Assembly (NCBI RefSeq): GCF_010686765.1
Contig: NZ_JAAGWF010000010.1
Coordinates: forward strand, 1 to 64,000
DNA length: 64,000 nucleotides
Direction of reading: 5' to 3'
From: Geodermatophilus sabuli
Lineage (GTDB): Bacteria; Actinomycetota; Actinomycetes; Mycobacteriales; Geodermatophilaceae
How positions within the stretch are numbered: position 1 is the first letter of the stretch; each line of letters begins with the position of its first letter. A model generated the notes under the pieces. The model was not told where the DNA came from and did no database searches. It saw only the letters and a program-made list of their open reading frames with translations. A program made the position numbers and the translations under genes. This document shows, piece after piece, positions 19,075-27,102 of the stretch.

Positions 19075-21336
19075 ATGCGCGTGGGCATCTCCCCGACCGT
19101 GCCGCTGACCGACCTCGACGAGGTGCTGGCCACCGGCGCCGTCCGCAGCGTGTTCCAACCCATCGTCGCGCTCGACACCGGCCGGGTGGTCGCCTACGAG
19201 GCGCTGGCCCGCGGCCCGGAGGGGCCACTGGAGCGCCCCGACGCCCTCTTCGCCGCCGCCCGCGCCGCCGGCCGCCTGGCCGAGCTGGACGCCGCCTGCC
19301 GCACCGCGGCGTTGCACGGGGCGGTGCGGCAGGGCCTGCGCGCGCCGCTGACGCTCTTCGTCAACGTCGAGCCCGAGGTCCTCGACCGCGCCCCGATGGA
19401 GGACCTGCTCGCCATCGCCCAGGCCGCCCCGGGCGGGCTGCGGGTGGTCCTGGAGATCACCGAGCGGGCGCTGGCCACCCGGCCGGCGGAGCTGCTGCGC
19501 ACCGTCGAGCGGGTCCGCGCGGTCGGCTGGGGTGTCGCGGTGGACGACGTCGGCGCCGAGACGATGTCACTGGCCTTCATGCCGTTGCTGCGCCCCGACG
19601 TGGTCAAGCTGGACCTGCGGCTGGTGCAGGAGCGGCCGGGCCCGGCGATCGCCGAGATCATGAACGCGGTCAACGCGCACGCCGAGCGCACCGGCGCCGT
19701 CGTGCTCGCCGAGGGCATCGAGGACGCGGCCCACCTGCAGATGGCGCGGGCCCTGGGCGCCACGCTGGGCCAGGGCTGGCTGTTCGGCCGTCCGGGACCG
19801 GGCGCGGTGCCCGGCGCGGAGCACGGGTCGCTGACGCTGCCCTGCGCCCGCGCCCGCGCGGACACCCTGACCCGGGACGCCGACGTCTCCCCGTTCGCCT
19901 GCCTGCCGGCCACCGTCCCGCTGCGCCAGGCACCCAAGGCGCTGCTGATCGAGCTGTCCAAGCAGCTCGAGCGGGAGGCGCTGCGGCTCGGCCCGGCGTC
20001 GGTGGTCGCCGCGACGTTCCAGGAGGCCCGCCACTTCACCCCGGCGACCACCCTCCGCTACCGCGACCTGGTGGAGCGCACCGGCTTCGTCTGCGCGCTC
20101 GGCGAGGACCTCCCGGCGGAGCCCCTCCCCGGCCTGCGCGGCGCCGACCTGGCGCCGGGCGACCCGGTGCGCGGCGAGTGGGACGTCGCGGTCCTGGGCC
20201 CGCACTTCGCCGCGGCGCTGCTGGCCCGCGACCTGGGCGACGACGGCCCCGACGACGAGCGCCGCTTCCTCTACGCGCTGACCTACGACCGCGACACCGT
20301 GGTGCGGGCGACGTCGGCCCTGCTGGCCCGGGTGGCGCCCCGGACCGGACCGCTGCCGCAGCCCCCCACCCCGGCGTCCGAGCGCGCCTCCGGCCCCGCG
20401 GCCGGGCCGCTCTCCGCCGGTGTGCCGGCCGCCGAGGCCCTGCTGCACCGGGCGCTGGCCGCGACGCCGGGCGGGGTGTGCATCGTCGACGTGCTCCGGC
20501 CCGACCAGCCGCTGGTCTACGTCAACCCGGCCTTCGAGCGGCTGGCGGGACTGCCCCGCGCCGAGCTGCTCGGCCGCAACTGCCGGTTCCTGCAGGGGCC
20601 CGACACCGACCCGGCCGCGGTGGCCGCCGTCCGCCGGGCCGTCGCCGCCGGCGAGGAGTGCCGGGTGACCATGCTCAACCACCGCGGCCCCGACCGGGTG
20701 CCGTGGTGGAACGAGCTGCACCTCGCGCCGGTCCCCGGCCCCGACGGCACGGTCGCCCAGTACATCGGCGTCCAGGTGGACGTGACCGACCGGGTGGAGG
20801 CCGAGCGCGCGCTGGCGCGCGAGCGGGACCGCAGCCGCGGCTGGCAGGCCACGATCGAGACGCTCACCCACGCCGACCCGCTGACCGGGCTGCCCGACCG
20901 GGTCCGGATGGCCGAGCGGGTCGAGGCGGCGCTGTGGGAGGCGCACGCACGGGACGACGCCCTCGCCCTGCTGGTGGTCGACCTCGCCGGCCTCCGCGCG
21001 GTCAACGACCGGCTGGGCCACGCCGCCGGCGACGAAGTGCTGGTACAGGTGGCCGGGCGGCTGCGTGCCCGGCTGCGGCGGGGCGACCTGCTGGCCCGCC
21101 TGGGGGGCGACGAGTTCGTCGTCGCGCTGACCGGGCTGGCGCCGGACACCGCGGCCACCGAGGCGCGGCGGGTGGCCGGCGAGCTGGCGGCCGAGATCGG
21201 GCGGCCCCTCGCGGTGCGCGGCGAGGAGGTGCGGGTGGACGCCCGGACCGGTGCCGCCGTCTGGCCCGGGGACGGCGCCGACTTCGCCGCTCTGCTGCAC
21301 GCCGCGGACGACCGGCGGGACGCCGCGCGACGGTGA
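19075..21336 (+). CDS. Light-sensor c-di-GMP protein, EAL-DICT-LOV-GGDEF
   Basis: About 753 residues combine four domains. An N-terminal EAL phosphodiesterase (about 15-255) keeps EALARG (Glu42), NVEP, EITE, DDVG, KLD and AEGIE, so catalysis looks possible. A DICT sensory domain follows (about 285-400). A LOV domain (about 455-575) has GRNCRFLQG with the flavin-binding Cys503 and the C-terminal IGVQVDVTDR. Last is a GGDEF cyclase domain with intact GGDEF at 677 and an RxxD inhibitory site (RRGD). The protein should couple blue light to c-di-GMP turnover. An alternative ATG at 19009 overlaps the transporter stop. EAL at the N-terminus and GGDEF at the C-terminus is the reverse of the usual order. 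It is soluble; no membrane segments are seen. Confidence 0.9.
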   Translation: MRVGISPTVPLTDLDEVLATGAVRSVFQPIVALDTGRVVAYEALARGPEGPLERPDALFAAARAAGRLAELDAACRTAALHGAVRQGLRAPLTLFVNVEPEVLDRAPMEDLLAIAQAAPGGLRVVLEITERALATRPAELLRTVERVRAVGWGVAVDDVGAETMSLAFMPLLRPDVVKLDLRLVQERPGPAIAEIMNAVNAHAERTGAVVLAEGIEDAAHLQMARALGATLGQGWLFGRPGPGAVPGAEHGSLTLPCARARADTLTRDADVSPFACLPATVPLRQAPKALLIELSKQLEREALRLGPASVVAATFQEARHFTPATTLRYRDLVERTGFVCALGEDLPAEPLPGLRGADLAPGDPVRGEWDVAVLGPHFAAALLARDLGDDGPDDERRFLYALTYDRDTVVRATSALLARVAPRTGPLPQPPTPASERASGPAAGPLSAGVPAAEALLHRALAATPGGVCIVDVLRPDQPLVYVNPAFERLAGLPRAELLGRNCRFLQGPDTDPAAVAAVRRAVAAGEECRVTMLNHRGPDRVPWWNELHLAPVPGPDGTVAQYIGVQVDVTDRVEAERALARERDRSRGWQATIETLTHADPLTGLPDRVRMAERVEAALWEAHARDDALALLVVDLAGLRAVNDRLGHAAGDEVLVQVAGRLRARLRRGDLLARLGGDEFVVALTGLAPDTAATEARRVAGELAAEIGRPLAVRGEEVRVDARTGAAVWPGDGADFAALLHAADDRRDAARR

Positions 21337-21343
21337 GGCGGGC

Positions 21344-22138
21344 TCAGCCCTGGGCGAGCTGCGTCGCGTAGAGGCAGATGGCGGCGGCGGCGGCCAGGTT
21401 GAGGCTCTCGGCCCGGCCGCGCATGGGGATGCGCACCCGCGCGTCGGCGAGGGCGGCGAGCTCGGCCGGCACCCCGCGGGCCTCGTTGCCGAACAGCCAC
21501 AGCACGGGACCGGCCAGTCCTCCCGTCCCGGCGACCTCGTCGAGGGCGGCCTCCCCGCCGCCGTCGGCGGCCAGCACCGTGACCCCGGCGGCCTGCAGCC
21601 GCGGCAGGAGGCCCGGCAGCGGCGCGCCCCGGACCACGTCGAGGTGGAACAGGCTGCCGGCGCTGGCCCGCACGGCCTTGCCGCCGTAGGGGTCGGCCGA
21701 GCCGGCCCCGAACACCACCGCACCGGCTCCGCAGGCGTCGGCGGTGCGCAGCACGGTGCCCGCGTTGCCCGGGTCGGCGAGCTCGGCGAGGGCGACCGCC
21801 AGCTGCGGCGGGGCACCGAGCAGGGAGTCGGCCGGCACATCGCGCAGCGCGCACACCGCGACCAGCCCCTGCGGGGTCACCGTCTCCGACAGCGCGGCGG
21901 CGGCCCGGTCGGTGACCGGGCGCACCGGCACCGGCGAGCCGGCGAGCAGGTCGGCGTGCGCGGTCGCCGCCGCCTCCGTGGCGAACACCTCGCGGACCCC
22001 GGCCGGGTCGGCGAGGGCCTCGCCGACGGCCTGTCGTCCCTCGGCGAGGAAGAGGCCCGCGGCGTCCCGGCCGGTCCGCCTGGTCAGCTTGCGGGCCGCG
22101 ACGATGCGTGCGGAGCGCTCGGTGAGCGGCTCGGTCAC
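21344..22138 (-). CDS. SpoU/TrmH family RNA 2'-O-methyltransferase
   Basis: This 264-residue knotted SPOUT methyltransferase has an N-terminal substrate-binding domain (LFLAEGRQAVGEAL) and a C-terminal SpoU domain with LAELADPGNAGTVLRTADA, the SAM-binding LWLFGNEARGVP and RIPMRGRAESLNLA. It should methylate a ribose in rRNA or tRNA using SAM. It directly follows rplT on the same strand, a linkage common in actinobacteria, but a strong hairpin separates the two. The GTG start is used. The exact RNA target is not evident. Confidence 0.9.
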   Translation of the reverse strand: MTEPLTERSARIVAARKLTRRTGRDAAGLFLAEGRQAVGEALADPAGVREVFATEAAATAHADLLAGSPVPVRPVTDRAAAALSETVTPQGLVAVCALRDVPADSLLGAPPQLAVALAELADPGNAGTVLRTADACGAGAVVFGAGSADPYGGKAVRASAGSLFHLDVVRGAPLPGLLPRLQAAGVTVLAADGGGEAALDEVAGTGGLAGPVLWLFGNEARGVPAELAALADARVRIPMRGRAESLNLAAAAAICLYATQLAQG

Positions 22139-22163
22139 CGCCGTCCTCCCGCCCGGACGGACA

Positions 22164-22212
22164 CCGGCGCCGCCGGTGCCGGTCCGTGGTGGACCGGCAC
22201 CGGCGGCGCCGG
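22164..22212 (-). terminator. Strong hairpin terminator/attenuator after rplT
   Basis: Two perfectly complementary 22-base arms (22164-22185 and 22191-22212) flank the five-base loop region 22186-22190. The hairpin starts 17 bases past the rplT stop and ends 25 bases before the methyltransferase start. There is no T-run, as is frequent in GC-rich actinobacteria. It probably ends or attenuates infC-rpmI-rplT transcription, reducing read-through into the methyltransferase gene. Confidence 0.8.
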
Positions 22213-22229
22213 GGACGTGCTGAGCCTGC

Positions 22230-22616
22230 TCAGGCGGCGGCCTGACCGCCGGCCGGGGCGGCGGCGACGGCGGCGCGCGCCGTCTCCACCAGCGCGGCGA
22301 AGGCGGCCGGCTCGTTGACGGCCAGCTCGGCCAGCACGCGGCGGTCGAGCTCGATGCCGGCGAGCTTGAGGCCCTGCATGAACCGGTTGTAGGTCATGTC
22401 GTTCTGCCGGGCCGCCGCGTTGATGCGGGTGATCCACAGCTTGCGGAAGTCACCCTTGCGCACCTTGCGGTCGCGGTAGGCGTAGGTGGCCGAGTGGAGC
22501 AACTGCTCCTTGGCCTTGCGGTAGAGCCGCGACCGCTGGCCCCGGTAGCCGCTGGCGGCCTCGAGGGTCGTCCGGCGCTTCTTCTGGGCGTTGACCGCCC
22601 GCTTCACGCGTGCCAC
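22230..22616 (-). CDS. rplT: 50S ribosomal protein L20
   Basis: This rRNA-binding protein is needed for early 50S assembly. The sequence [20 protein letters not shown] and the central [20 protein letters not shown] are highly characteristic. It has 128 residues, slightly longer than usual because of an alanine-rich tail ([11 protein letters not shown]). GTG start at 22616. It is last in the infC-rpmI-rplT operon; a 22-bp hairpin follows. Confidence 0.98.
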   Translation of the reverse strand: MARVKRAVNAQKKRRTTLEAASGYRGQRSRLYRKAKEQLLHSATYAYRDRKVRKGDFRKLWITRINAAARQNDMTYNRFMQGLKLAGIELDRRVLAELAVNEPAAFAALVETARAAVAAAPAGGQAAA

Positions 22617-22650
22617 GTGAGTACTCCTGTCTTGTCGTCGCGGAGAGGGC

Positions 22651-22845
22651 TCAGCGGCCCAGCAGCTTCTTCATCCGAGGGGCGTCGGCCGGGGAGAGGA
22701 CACCGATGCCGCTCACCCGCCGCTTCCGTCCGGAGGACTTCACCTCGAACTTGTGCTGGTTGTTCGTGTGCTCGCGCACGAGCTTCCCGGAGCCCGTCAC
22801 GCGCACCCGCTTGGCGGTGCCCTTGTGGGTCTTCTGCTTCGGCAT
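22651..22845 (-). CDS. rpmI: 50S ribosomal protein L35
   Basis: The 64-residue, strongly basic protein begins [20 protein letters not shown] and ends RMKKLLGR, a full-length L35. It lies between infC and rplT in the standard order. The 108-bp gap before it, unusually long for this operon, holds a 9-bp hairpin. Confidence 0.98.
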   Translation of the reverse strand: MPKQKTHKGTAKRVRVTGSGKLVREHTNNQHKFEVKSSGRKRRVSGIGVLSPADAPRMKKLLGR

Positions 22846-22884
22846 GTCCTCGGTCCTCGGTCCTCGTTCGTCGTGGTCGGCGCG

Positions 22885-22907
22885 CGCGGCAGCACGGAGC
22901 TGCCGCG
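22885..22907 (-). promoter_or_regulatory. Hairpin in the infC-rpmI gap
   Basis: Nine-base complementary arms CGCGGCAGC (22885-22893) and GCTGCCGCG (22899-22907) enclose the loop ACGGA (plus-strand reading). It lies 46 bases after the infC stop and about 40 before rpmI. It could be a processing site, an L20-binding element or a weak terminator. Only the structure is seen. Confidence 0.5.
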
Positions 22908-22953
22908 ACGGCGCCGGCCGTCTCGGGTGGTGCGGTCCTGCGGTGCGACCGGA

Positions 22954-23553
22954 TCAGGCCGACGGGGCCTGCTCCTCGGCCGCCGGGCCGGACGCGGTCG
23001 CCTTCTCCGCCTTGGCGGTGCGGCGGGCGGCGTCCGTGGCTGCCTGGTTCCGGTGCGGGGCGATCACCATGACCATGTTGCGGCCGTCCTGCTTCGGGTT
23101 GGACTCGACGACGCCGAGTTCGGCGACGTCGGCCGCCAGCCGCTGGAGCAGGCGGTAGCCCATCTCCGGGCGGGACTGCTCCCGGCCGCGGAACATGACG
23201 GTGATCTTGACCTTGTCGCCGCCCTTGAGGAAGCGCTCGACATGGCCCTTCTTGGTCGCGTAGTCGTGCGGGTCGATCTTGAGGCGCAGCCGCATCTCCT
23301 TGATGACGGTGAGCGCCTGGTTCCGCCGGGCCTCGCGGGCCTTCTGGGCGGACTCGTACTTGAACTTCCCGTAGTCCATGAGCCGGGCGACCGGCGGCCG
23401 GGCCATCGGCGCGACCTCGACGAGGTCGAGCTCGGAGTCCTGGGCCAGGCGCAGTGCTTCGCCGATCGACACGATGCCGACCTGCTCGCCCTCCGGGCCG
23501 ACCAGGCGGACCTCGGGGACACGGATACGGTCGTTGATGCGGGGCTCGGTGAT
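22954..23553 (-). CDS. infC: Translation initiation factor IF-3 (AUC start)
   Basis: IF-3 binds the 30S subunit and checks start codon selection. The family N-terminus [20 protein letters not shown] is encoded directly after GAGGAGAGGCC, a ribosome-binding site, with ATC (23553-23551) at the initiating position. No ATG, GTG or TTG lies in frame between there and the GTG at 23472, which would cut off the conserved N-terminus. An AUC start fits the known use of rare start codons by infC for autoregulation. The protein has 199 residues; N-terminal domain 1-75, C-terminal domain about 85-165, then an alanine-rich tail. Confidence 0.95.
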   Translation of the reverse strand: MTEPRINDRIRVPEVRLVGPEGEQVGIVSIGEALRLAQDSELDLVEVAPMARPPVARLMDYGKFKYESAQKAREARRNQALTVIKEMRLRLKIDPHDYATKKGHVERFLKGGDKVKITVMFRGREQSRPEMGYRLLQRLAADVAELGVVESNPKQDGRNMVMVIAPHRNQAATDAARRTAKAEKATASGPAAEEQAPSA

Positions 23554-23616
23554 GGCCTCTCCTCTGCTGCTGCATGGGAGGAGTCGCTGTCCCGGCCGGA
23601 CGCCGGAGAGACGAGA

Positions 23617-23644
23617 GGCCCCGTGAGCGTCTGCTCACGGGGCC
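23617..23644 (-). promoter_or_regulatory. Leader hairpin upstream of infC
   Basis: Perfect 12-base arms GGCCCCGTGAGC (23617-23628) and GCTCACGGGGCC (23633-23644) surround a four-base loop. It sits in the long infC leader, about 64 bases before the AUC start. It probably takes part in feedback control of the IF3-L35-L20 operon; a stem followed by coding sequence could also act as an attenuator. No known riboswitch class is recognised. Confidence 0.6.
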
Positions 23645-23835
23645 CACTCTCCGGGGTGGCCCGAGCCCGGGGGGCTCGAGCACGCCGCGGGGACCGGCCG
23701 GTGGGCCGGACTCCGCGATCCGGTGACCTGGGCGCCTGTGACGGCGTCAGGTGGGAGCGGGCTCCTCTTGGTCAACGGCCCGGGGCAGGGCCGCTGTGTG
23801 GTTCGCGCGCCTCGATGTAGCGGGGAGGCGCACCC

Positions 23836-23864
23836 ATGCTACAGCGCCGCGGGCGCGCTGGTCA
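23836..23864 (-). promoter_or_regulatory. Putative infC operon promoter
   Basis: On the minus strand a -35-like TGACCA (23864-23859) is followed by a 17-bp spacer and a TGTAGCAT extended -10 (TAGCAT, 23841-23836). Transcription would begin near 23829, giving a leader of about 275 bases before the AUC codon. The -10 is good and the -35 moderate. Confidence 0.5.
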
Positions 23865-23874
23865 TCCCGCCCCC

Positions 23875-23941
23875 GGAACGGTCCCCGTGCAGGGTCCCGC
23901 CGCGAGCCCGCGAGTGGAGAGGGGCGAGGGAGCCCCTCTCA
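23875..23941. repeat. Intergenic GC-rich repeat, copy A (terminator)
   Basis: This copy shares the core CCCGTGCAGGGTCCCGCCGC-GAG with copies at 27041-27098 and 47404-47475. Its right end is the TCA that forms the stop codon of the PH-domain gene. A 9-bp hairpin (GAGAGGGGC, 23917-23925, with GCCCCTCTC, 23932-23940) sits at that gene's 3' end on the minus strand, so it probably terminates that transcript before the infC promoter. Confidence 0.65.
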
Positions 23942-24427
23942 GTCGTCGTACAGGAGCGGCGGTGGCGCCGGCTGGCGCGCGCGGTCGGCGGCCAGGAGCG
24001 CCCGCAACCCCTCCACGGCGGCGGCCGCCCGCTCGCCGTCGGCGGCCTGCAGGGCGAGGACGGCGAACTCGTCGTCGTTGGTCAGCAGCAGGGTCGCCCA
24101 GCGGAACCGGGCATCGAAACGGACCGCACGGATCGCGCGCCACGGCAGCTCGCGGCTGCCCAGCAGGTTGCGGACCCGGATGCCGTCGGCGTCGGCGTCC
24201 ACCCGCATGCGGCCGAGCGCGAGGATGCCGGCCCCCAGGAGCACGCCCAGCAGGACCACCGCGATCTCGTCGGCGGTCGTGTAGGTCACCACGCCGGTCG
24301 CGTTGCCCTGCAGCGTCAGCCCCACCACCGCGAGCCCGGCCGCCACGACGGCGGCCAGCACGGCGCACAGCAGCCGCCAGCGACGGGGGACGGCGGAGAC
24401 GGCGGGCGGCGATCCGGGCGACGGCAC
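23939..24427 (-). CDS. Small membrane protein with bacterial PH-like domain
   Basis: This 162-residue protein has two hydrophobic helices near residues 18-40 and 55-75, joined by a short loop, then a C-terminal PH-like domain: RMRVDADADGIRVRNLLGSR, the signature ELPWRAIRAVRF and a final helix. This architecture is common in actinobacterial membrane proteins of unknown function found near translation or riboflavin genes. The GTG at 24427 was chosen because the longer open frame upstream runs into the divergent metallohydrolase gene. No specific function can be given. Confidence 0.75.
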   Translation of the reverse strand: MPSPGSPPAVSAVPRRWRLLCAVLAAVVAAGLAVVGLTLQGNATGVVTYTTADEIAVVLLGVLLGAGILALGRMRVDADADGIRVRNLLGSRELPWRAIRAVRFDARFRWATLLLTNDDEFAVLALQAADGERAAAAVEGLRALLAADRARQPAPPPLLYDD

Positions 24428-24479
24428 GCCCCCATGCTCCCAGGTCGGGGCTCGGACGGAGCTGGCAGAGTGCGGCCTC

Positions 24480-25529
24480 GTGGAGGTCACCGGCACAGCG
24501 CAGCACGAGGCCTGGCGGGAGCGGGCGCTGCCCCCGGTGGAGCAGCTGGGCGCCGGTCTCTGGTCGATCCCGGTGCCGATCCCGCACAACCCGCTGCGCT
24601 ACGTCTCGGTGTACGCCTTCGCCCTCGACGGCGGCGGCCTGGGCCTGCTCGACACGGGCTGGGAGAGCGACGACGGCTGGCGGACCCTCGGCGAGGGGCT
24701 GGCCGCGATCGGGGGCGGGGTGGCCGACGTCCGCGGCGTGCTGGTGACCCACCTGCACTTCGACCACCTGGGCCTGGCCGAGCGGGTCCGGCAGGCCTCG
24801 GGCGCGTGGGTGGCGATGCACCCCGCGGACGCGGCCATCGTCGGGTCCCGCGTGCACCGGGACCCGGTCGCCTCGGTGCGCGCGGAGGTGGCCTTCCTGG
24901 TCTCGCTGGGCGCCGACCCCGACGAGGCGGCCGCCGACGTGGGCCGTCCCGAGCACTTCGCGCCGTTCTCGAGGATGGCGGTCCCCGACCGGCTGCTCGA
25001 GGACGGCGACCTGGCCGACCTGCCCGGCTGGACGCTGCGTGCCGTGCACACCCCGGGCCACACCCCCGGGCACCTGTGCTTCGCCGAGGAGCGCACCGGG
25101 CTGTTCTTCTCCGGGGACCACGTGCTGCCGCGGATCAGCCCGAACGTCTCCACCACGCACGACGGGGTGCCCGACCCGCTCGGGGACTACGTGGCCTCCC
25201 TCGCCGCGGTCGGCCGGCGGGAGGTCACCGAGGTGCTGCCCGCCCACGAGTGGCGCTTCCGCGGCCTGACCGAGCGGACCGACCAGCTGCGCGCCCACCA
25301 CGAGCACCGGCTGGCCGAGCTGCTGGCCGCCGTCCGGGCGCACCCGCACAGCACGCCGTGGCAGCTGGCCGGGCTGCTCACCTGGTCGCGCCCATGGGAC
25401 CAGTACGCCCGGCGGATGCGCATCTTCGCCGTCACCGAGACCGACGCCCACCTGCGGCTGCTGGCCGCCCGCGGGCTGGTCACCGGGTCCGGTGGCGCCG
25501 TGCCGACCTGGACCGTCCGGGCCCGCTGA
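24480..25529 (+). CDS. MBL-fold metallohydrolase
   Basis: This metallo-beta-lactamase-fold protein of 349 residues has the metal-binding motif THLHFDHLG near residue 90, a second histidine site HTPGHTPGHLCF, and an aspartate in FFSGDHVLP. A helical C-terminal extension (about 250-349, including LTWSRPWDQYARRMRIFAVT) resembles the winged-helix tail of LACTB2-like hydrolases. It could hydrolyse a thioester, lactone or phosphodiester. GTG start at 24480, only 52 bp from the divergent PH-domain gene. Confidence 0.85.
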   Translation: MEVTGTAQHEAWRERALPPVEQLGAGLWSIPVPIPHNPLRYVSVYAFALDGGGLGLLDTGWESDDGWRTLGEGLAAIGGGVADVRGVLVTHLHFDHLGLAERVRQASGAWVAMHPADAAIVGSRVHRDPVASVRAEVAFLVSLGADPDEAAADVGRPEHFAPFSRMAVPDRLLEDGDLADLPGWTLRAVHTPGHTPGHLCFAEERTGLFFSGDHVLPRISPNVSTTHDGVPDPLGDYVASLAAVGRREVTEVLPAHEWRFRGLTERTDQLRAHHEHRLAELLAAVRAHPHSTPWQLAGLLTWSRPWDQYARRMRIFAVTETDAHLRLLAARGLVTGSGGAVPTWTVRAR

Positions 25530-25599
25530 TCCTGAGACGGAACGCCCTCCGATCGGCGGCGCATCGGCAGGTCGGTCCCGCTCGCCGGGTGCACGGTCC

Positions 25600-25815
25600 G
25601 GAGGGGCTCCCGCCCACGACGTCGGCGGCGACGCCTACGACCACGCGCTGTCGGTCGTGGACGGCTGCTTCGGCGAGACGCGTCGTGTGGACTTCCTCAC
25701 TCGCGAGCGCCTCGGGGCAGCCACCCCCGGAGACCGTCCGCCGGCTGACGTATGCCGTGCTCGGGCACCAGGGCGGGCTGCTCCAGGACGACGCCAGCAC
25801 CCTGCTCGCCCGCTG
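25600..25815 (+). pseudogene. Remnant of a SpoIIE/PP2C-type serine phosphatase
   Basis: One frame encodes GGAPAHDVGGDAYDHAL, matching the first metal-binding block of PP2C/SpoIIE domains (typically DVGGDAFDYAL), and then GCFGETRRVDFLTRE. After a frame change near 25700-25710 the second frame encodes ASGQPPPETVRRLTYAVLGH and the terminal block LLQDDASTLLARW. In intact proteins about 150 residues separate the two blocks. The gene has thus lost its N-terminal sensor and the middle of the domain, and carries a frameshift. It sits between the metallohydrolase and nnaR. Confidence 0.75.
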
Positions 25816-25911
25816 GAACAGCGCCGCCCGCGCCCTCCCGAGGGAGGGCCGAGCCCGGCGCGAGCACGCCCGTGACTCATGCCCGCAACACGGACGCCGC
25901 ACCATGGGGCC

Positions 25912-27039
25912 GTGACCGACACCGAGCGCACGCCCGAGACGGCGGTGGACCCGCTGCCGCTGGCCGGCTACACCGTCGCGGTCACCGCGGCCCGCCGCCG
26001 GGAGGAGCTGGGGGCGCTGCTGGCCCGTCGCGGCGCGCGGGTGGTGTACGCCCCCGCGATCCGGATCGTGCCGCTGGCCGACGACGCCGAGCTCGTGGCG
26101 GCCACCCGCGCCGTCCTCGCACGGCCGGTCGACCTGGTCGTCGCGACGACCGGGGTGGGCTTCCGCGGCTGGCTCGAGGCCGCCGACGCCTGGGACCTGC
26201 CGCTGGTCGACCACCTCCGCGGCACCCGGGTGCTCGCCCGCGGACCCAAGGCGCGCGGCGCGATCCGCGGCGGCGGGCTGGTGGACGCCTGGTCGCCGGC
26301 CTCGGAGTCCTCCGCGGAGGTCCTGGAGCACCTGCTCTCGGGGGCCGAGGGGCCGCTGGCCGGCCGCCGCATCGCCGTCCAGCTGCACGGGGACCCGCTC
26401 CCGGACTTCGTCGACGCACTGCGCGCCGCGGGTGCGGAGGTGCTGACCGTGCCGGTCTACCGCTGGGTGCTGCCCGAGGACGTCGTCCCCGTGCGCCGCC
26501 TGGTCGCCTCGATCGTCGCCCGAACGGTGGACGCGGTGACCTTCACCAGCGCCCCGGCCGCGGCCAGCCTGCTCACCGTCGCCGACGAGCTGGGCCGGCG
26601 GGCCGAGGTGGTGGAGGCGCTGACCGGTGGCGTGCTGCCGGTCGCGGTGGGGCCGGTGACCGCCGCTCCCCTGGCCGCCGCCGGGATCGTCTCGCTCCAG
26701 CCGGAGCGCTCCCGGCTGGGCGCCCTGGCCCGGGAGGTCGTCGCCCGCCTGCCCGAGCGGGACCCGGTGCTGCGGGTGGGCGCGCACGAGGTGCAGGTGC
26801 GCGGGCACGCCGCGCTGGTCGACGGCCGCCTGGTGGAGCTGGCGCCCGGCCCGATGGCGGTGTTGCGGGCGCTGTCCGCCCGGCCGGGCACGGTGCTCTC
26901 GCGGCCCGAGCTGGTGCGGGGGCTGCCCGGCGGCGGCGACGGGCACGCGGTGGAGATGGCGGTGACCCGGCTGCGCGCGGCGCTCGGCGTGCCCCTGGTG
27001 GAGACCGTCGTCAAGCGCGGCTACCGCCTCAAGGTGTGA
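25912..27039 (+). CDS. nnaR: NnaR-like regulator: HemD domain plus winged helix
   Basis: The 375-residue protein joins an N-terminal uroporphyrinogen-III synthase (HemD) fold (about 15-260; LAGYTVAVTAARRREELGAL, then FTSAPAAASLL) to a C-terminal OmpR-type DNA-binding domain (about 285-375; LAPGPMAVLRALSARPGTVL, VEMAVTRLRAAL, VVKRGYRLKV). This is the architecture of NnaR, the Streptomyces nitrate/nitrite assimilation activator that works with GlnR. The neighbouring convergent narK supports that role. Whether the HemD half still makes uroporphyrinogen III for siroheme is unknown. GTG at 25912 preferred; an ATG at 25879 adds 11 residues. Confidence 0.85.
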   Translation: MTDTERTPETAVDPLPLAGYTVAVTAARRREELGALLARRGARVVYAPAIRIVPLADDAELVAATRAVLARPVDLVVATTGVGFRGWLEAADAWDLPLVDHLRGTRVLARGPKARGAIRGGGLVDAWSPASESSAEVLEHLLSGAEGPLAGRRIAVQLHGDPLPDFVDALRAAGAEVLTVPVYRWVLPEDVVPVRRLVASIVARTVDAVTFTSAPAAASLLTVADELGRRAEVVEALTGGVLPVAVGPVTAAPLAAAGIVSLQPERSRLGALAREVVARLPERDPVLRVGAHEVQVRGHAALVDGRLVELAPGPMAVLRALSARPGTVLSRPELVRGLPGGGDGHAVEMAVTRLRAALGVPLVETVVKRGYRLKV

Positions 27040-27040
27040 G

Positions 27041-27098
27041 GGCCCCCCTGCAGGGCCCCACCGCGAGTGGCGGGGGCAGGGGGCCCTGCAGGGGGGCC
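27041..27098. terminator. Bidirectional terminator, intergenic repeat copy B
   Basis: Perfect 19-base arms (27041-27059 and 27080-27098) containing CCTGCAGG flank a 20-base loop. The element fills the gap between the convergent nnaR and narK genes and should terminate both. The core CTGCAGGGCCCCACCGCGAG relates it to the copies at 23875 and 47404; here the right half has become fully complementary to the left. Confidence 0.8.
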
Positions 27099-27102
27099 GC
27101 TC

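Noticed and set aside
24303..24479. Extended N-terminus for the MBL-fold protein
   Set aside because: This segment is antisense to the PH-domain gene's membrane helices; the conserved fold begins after 24480.
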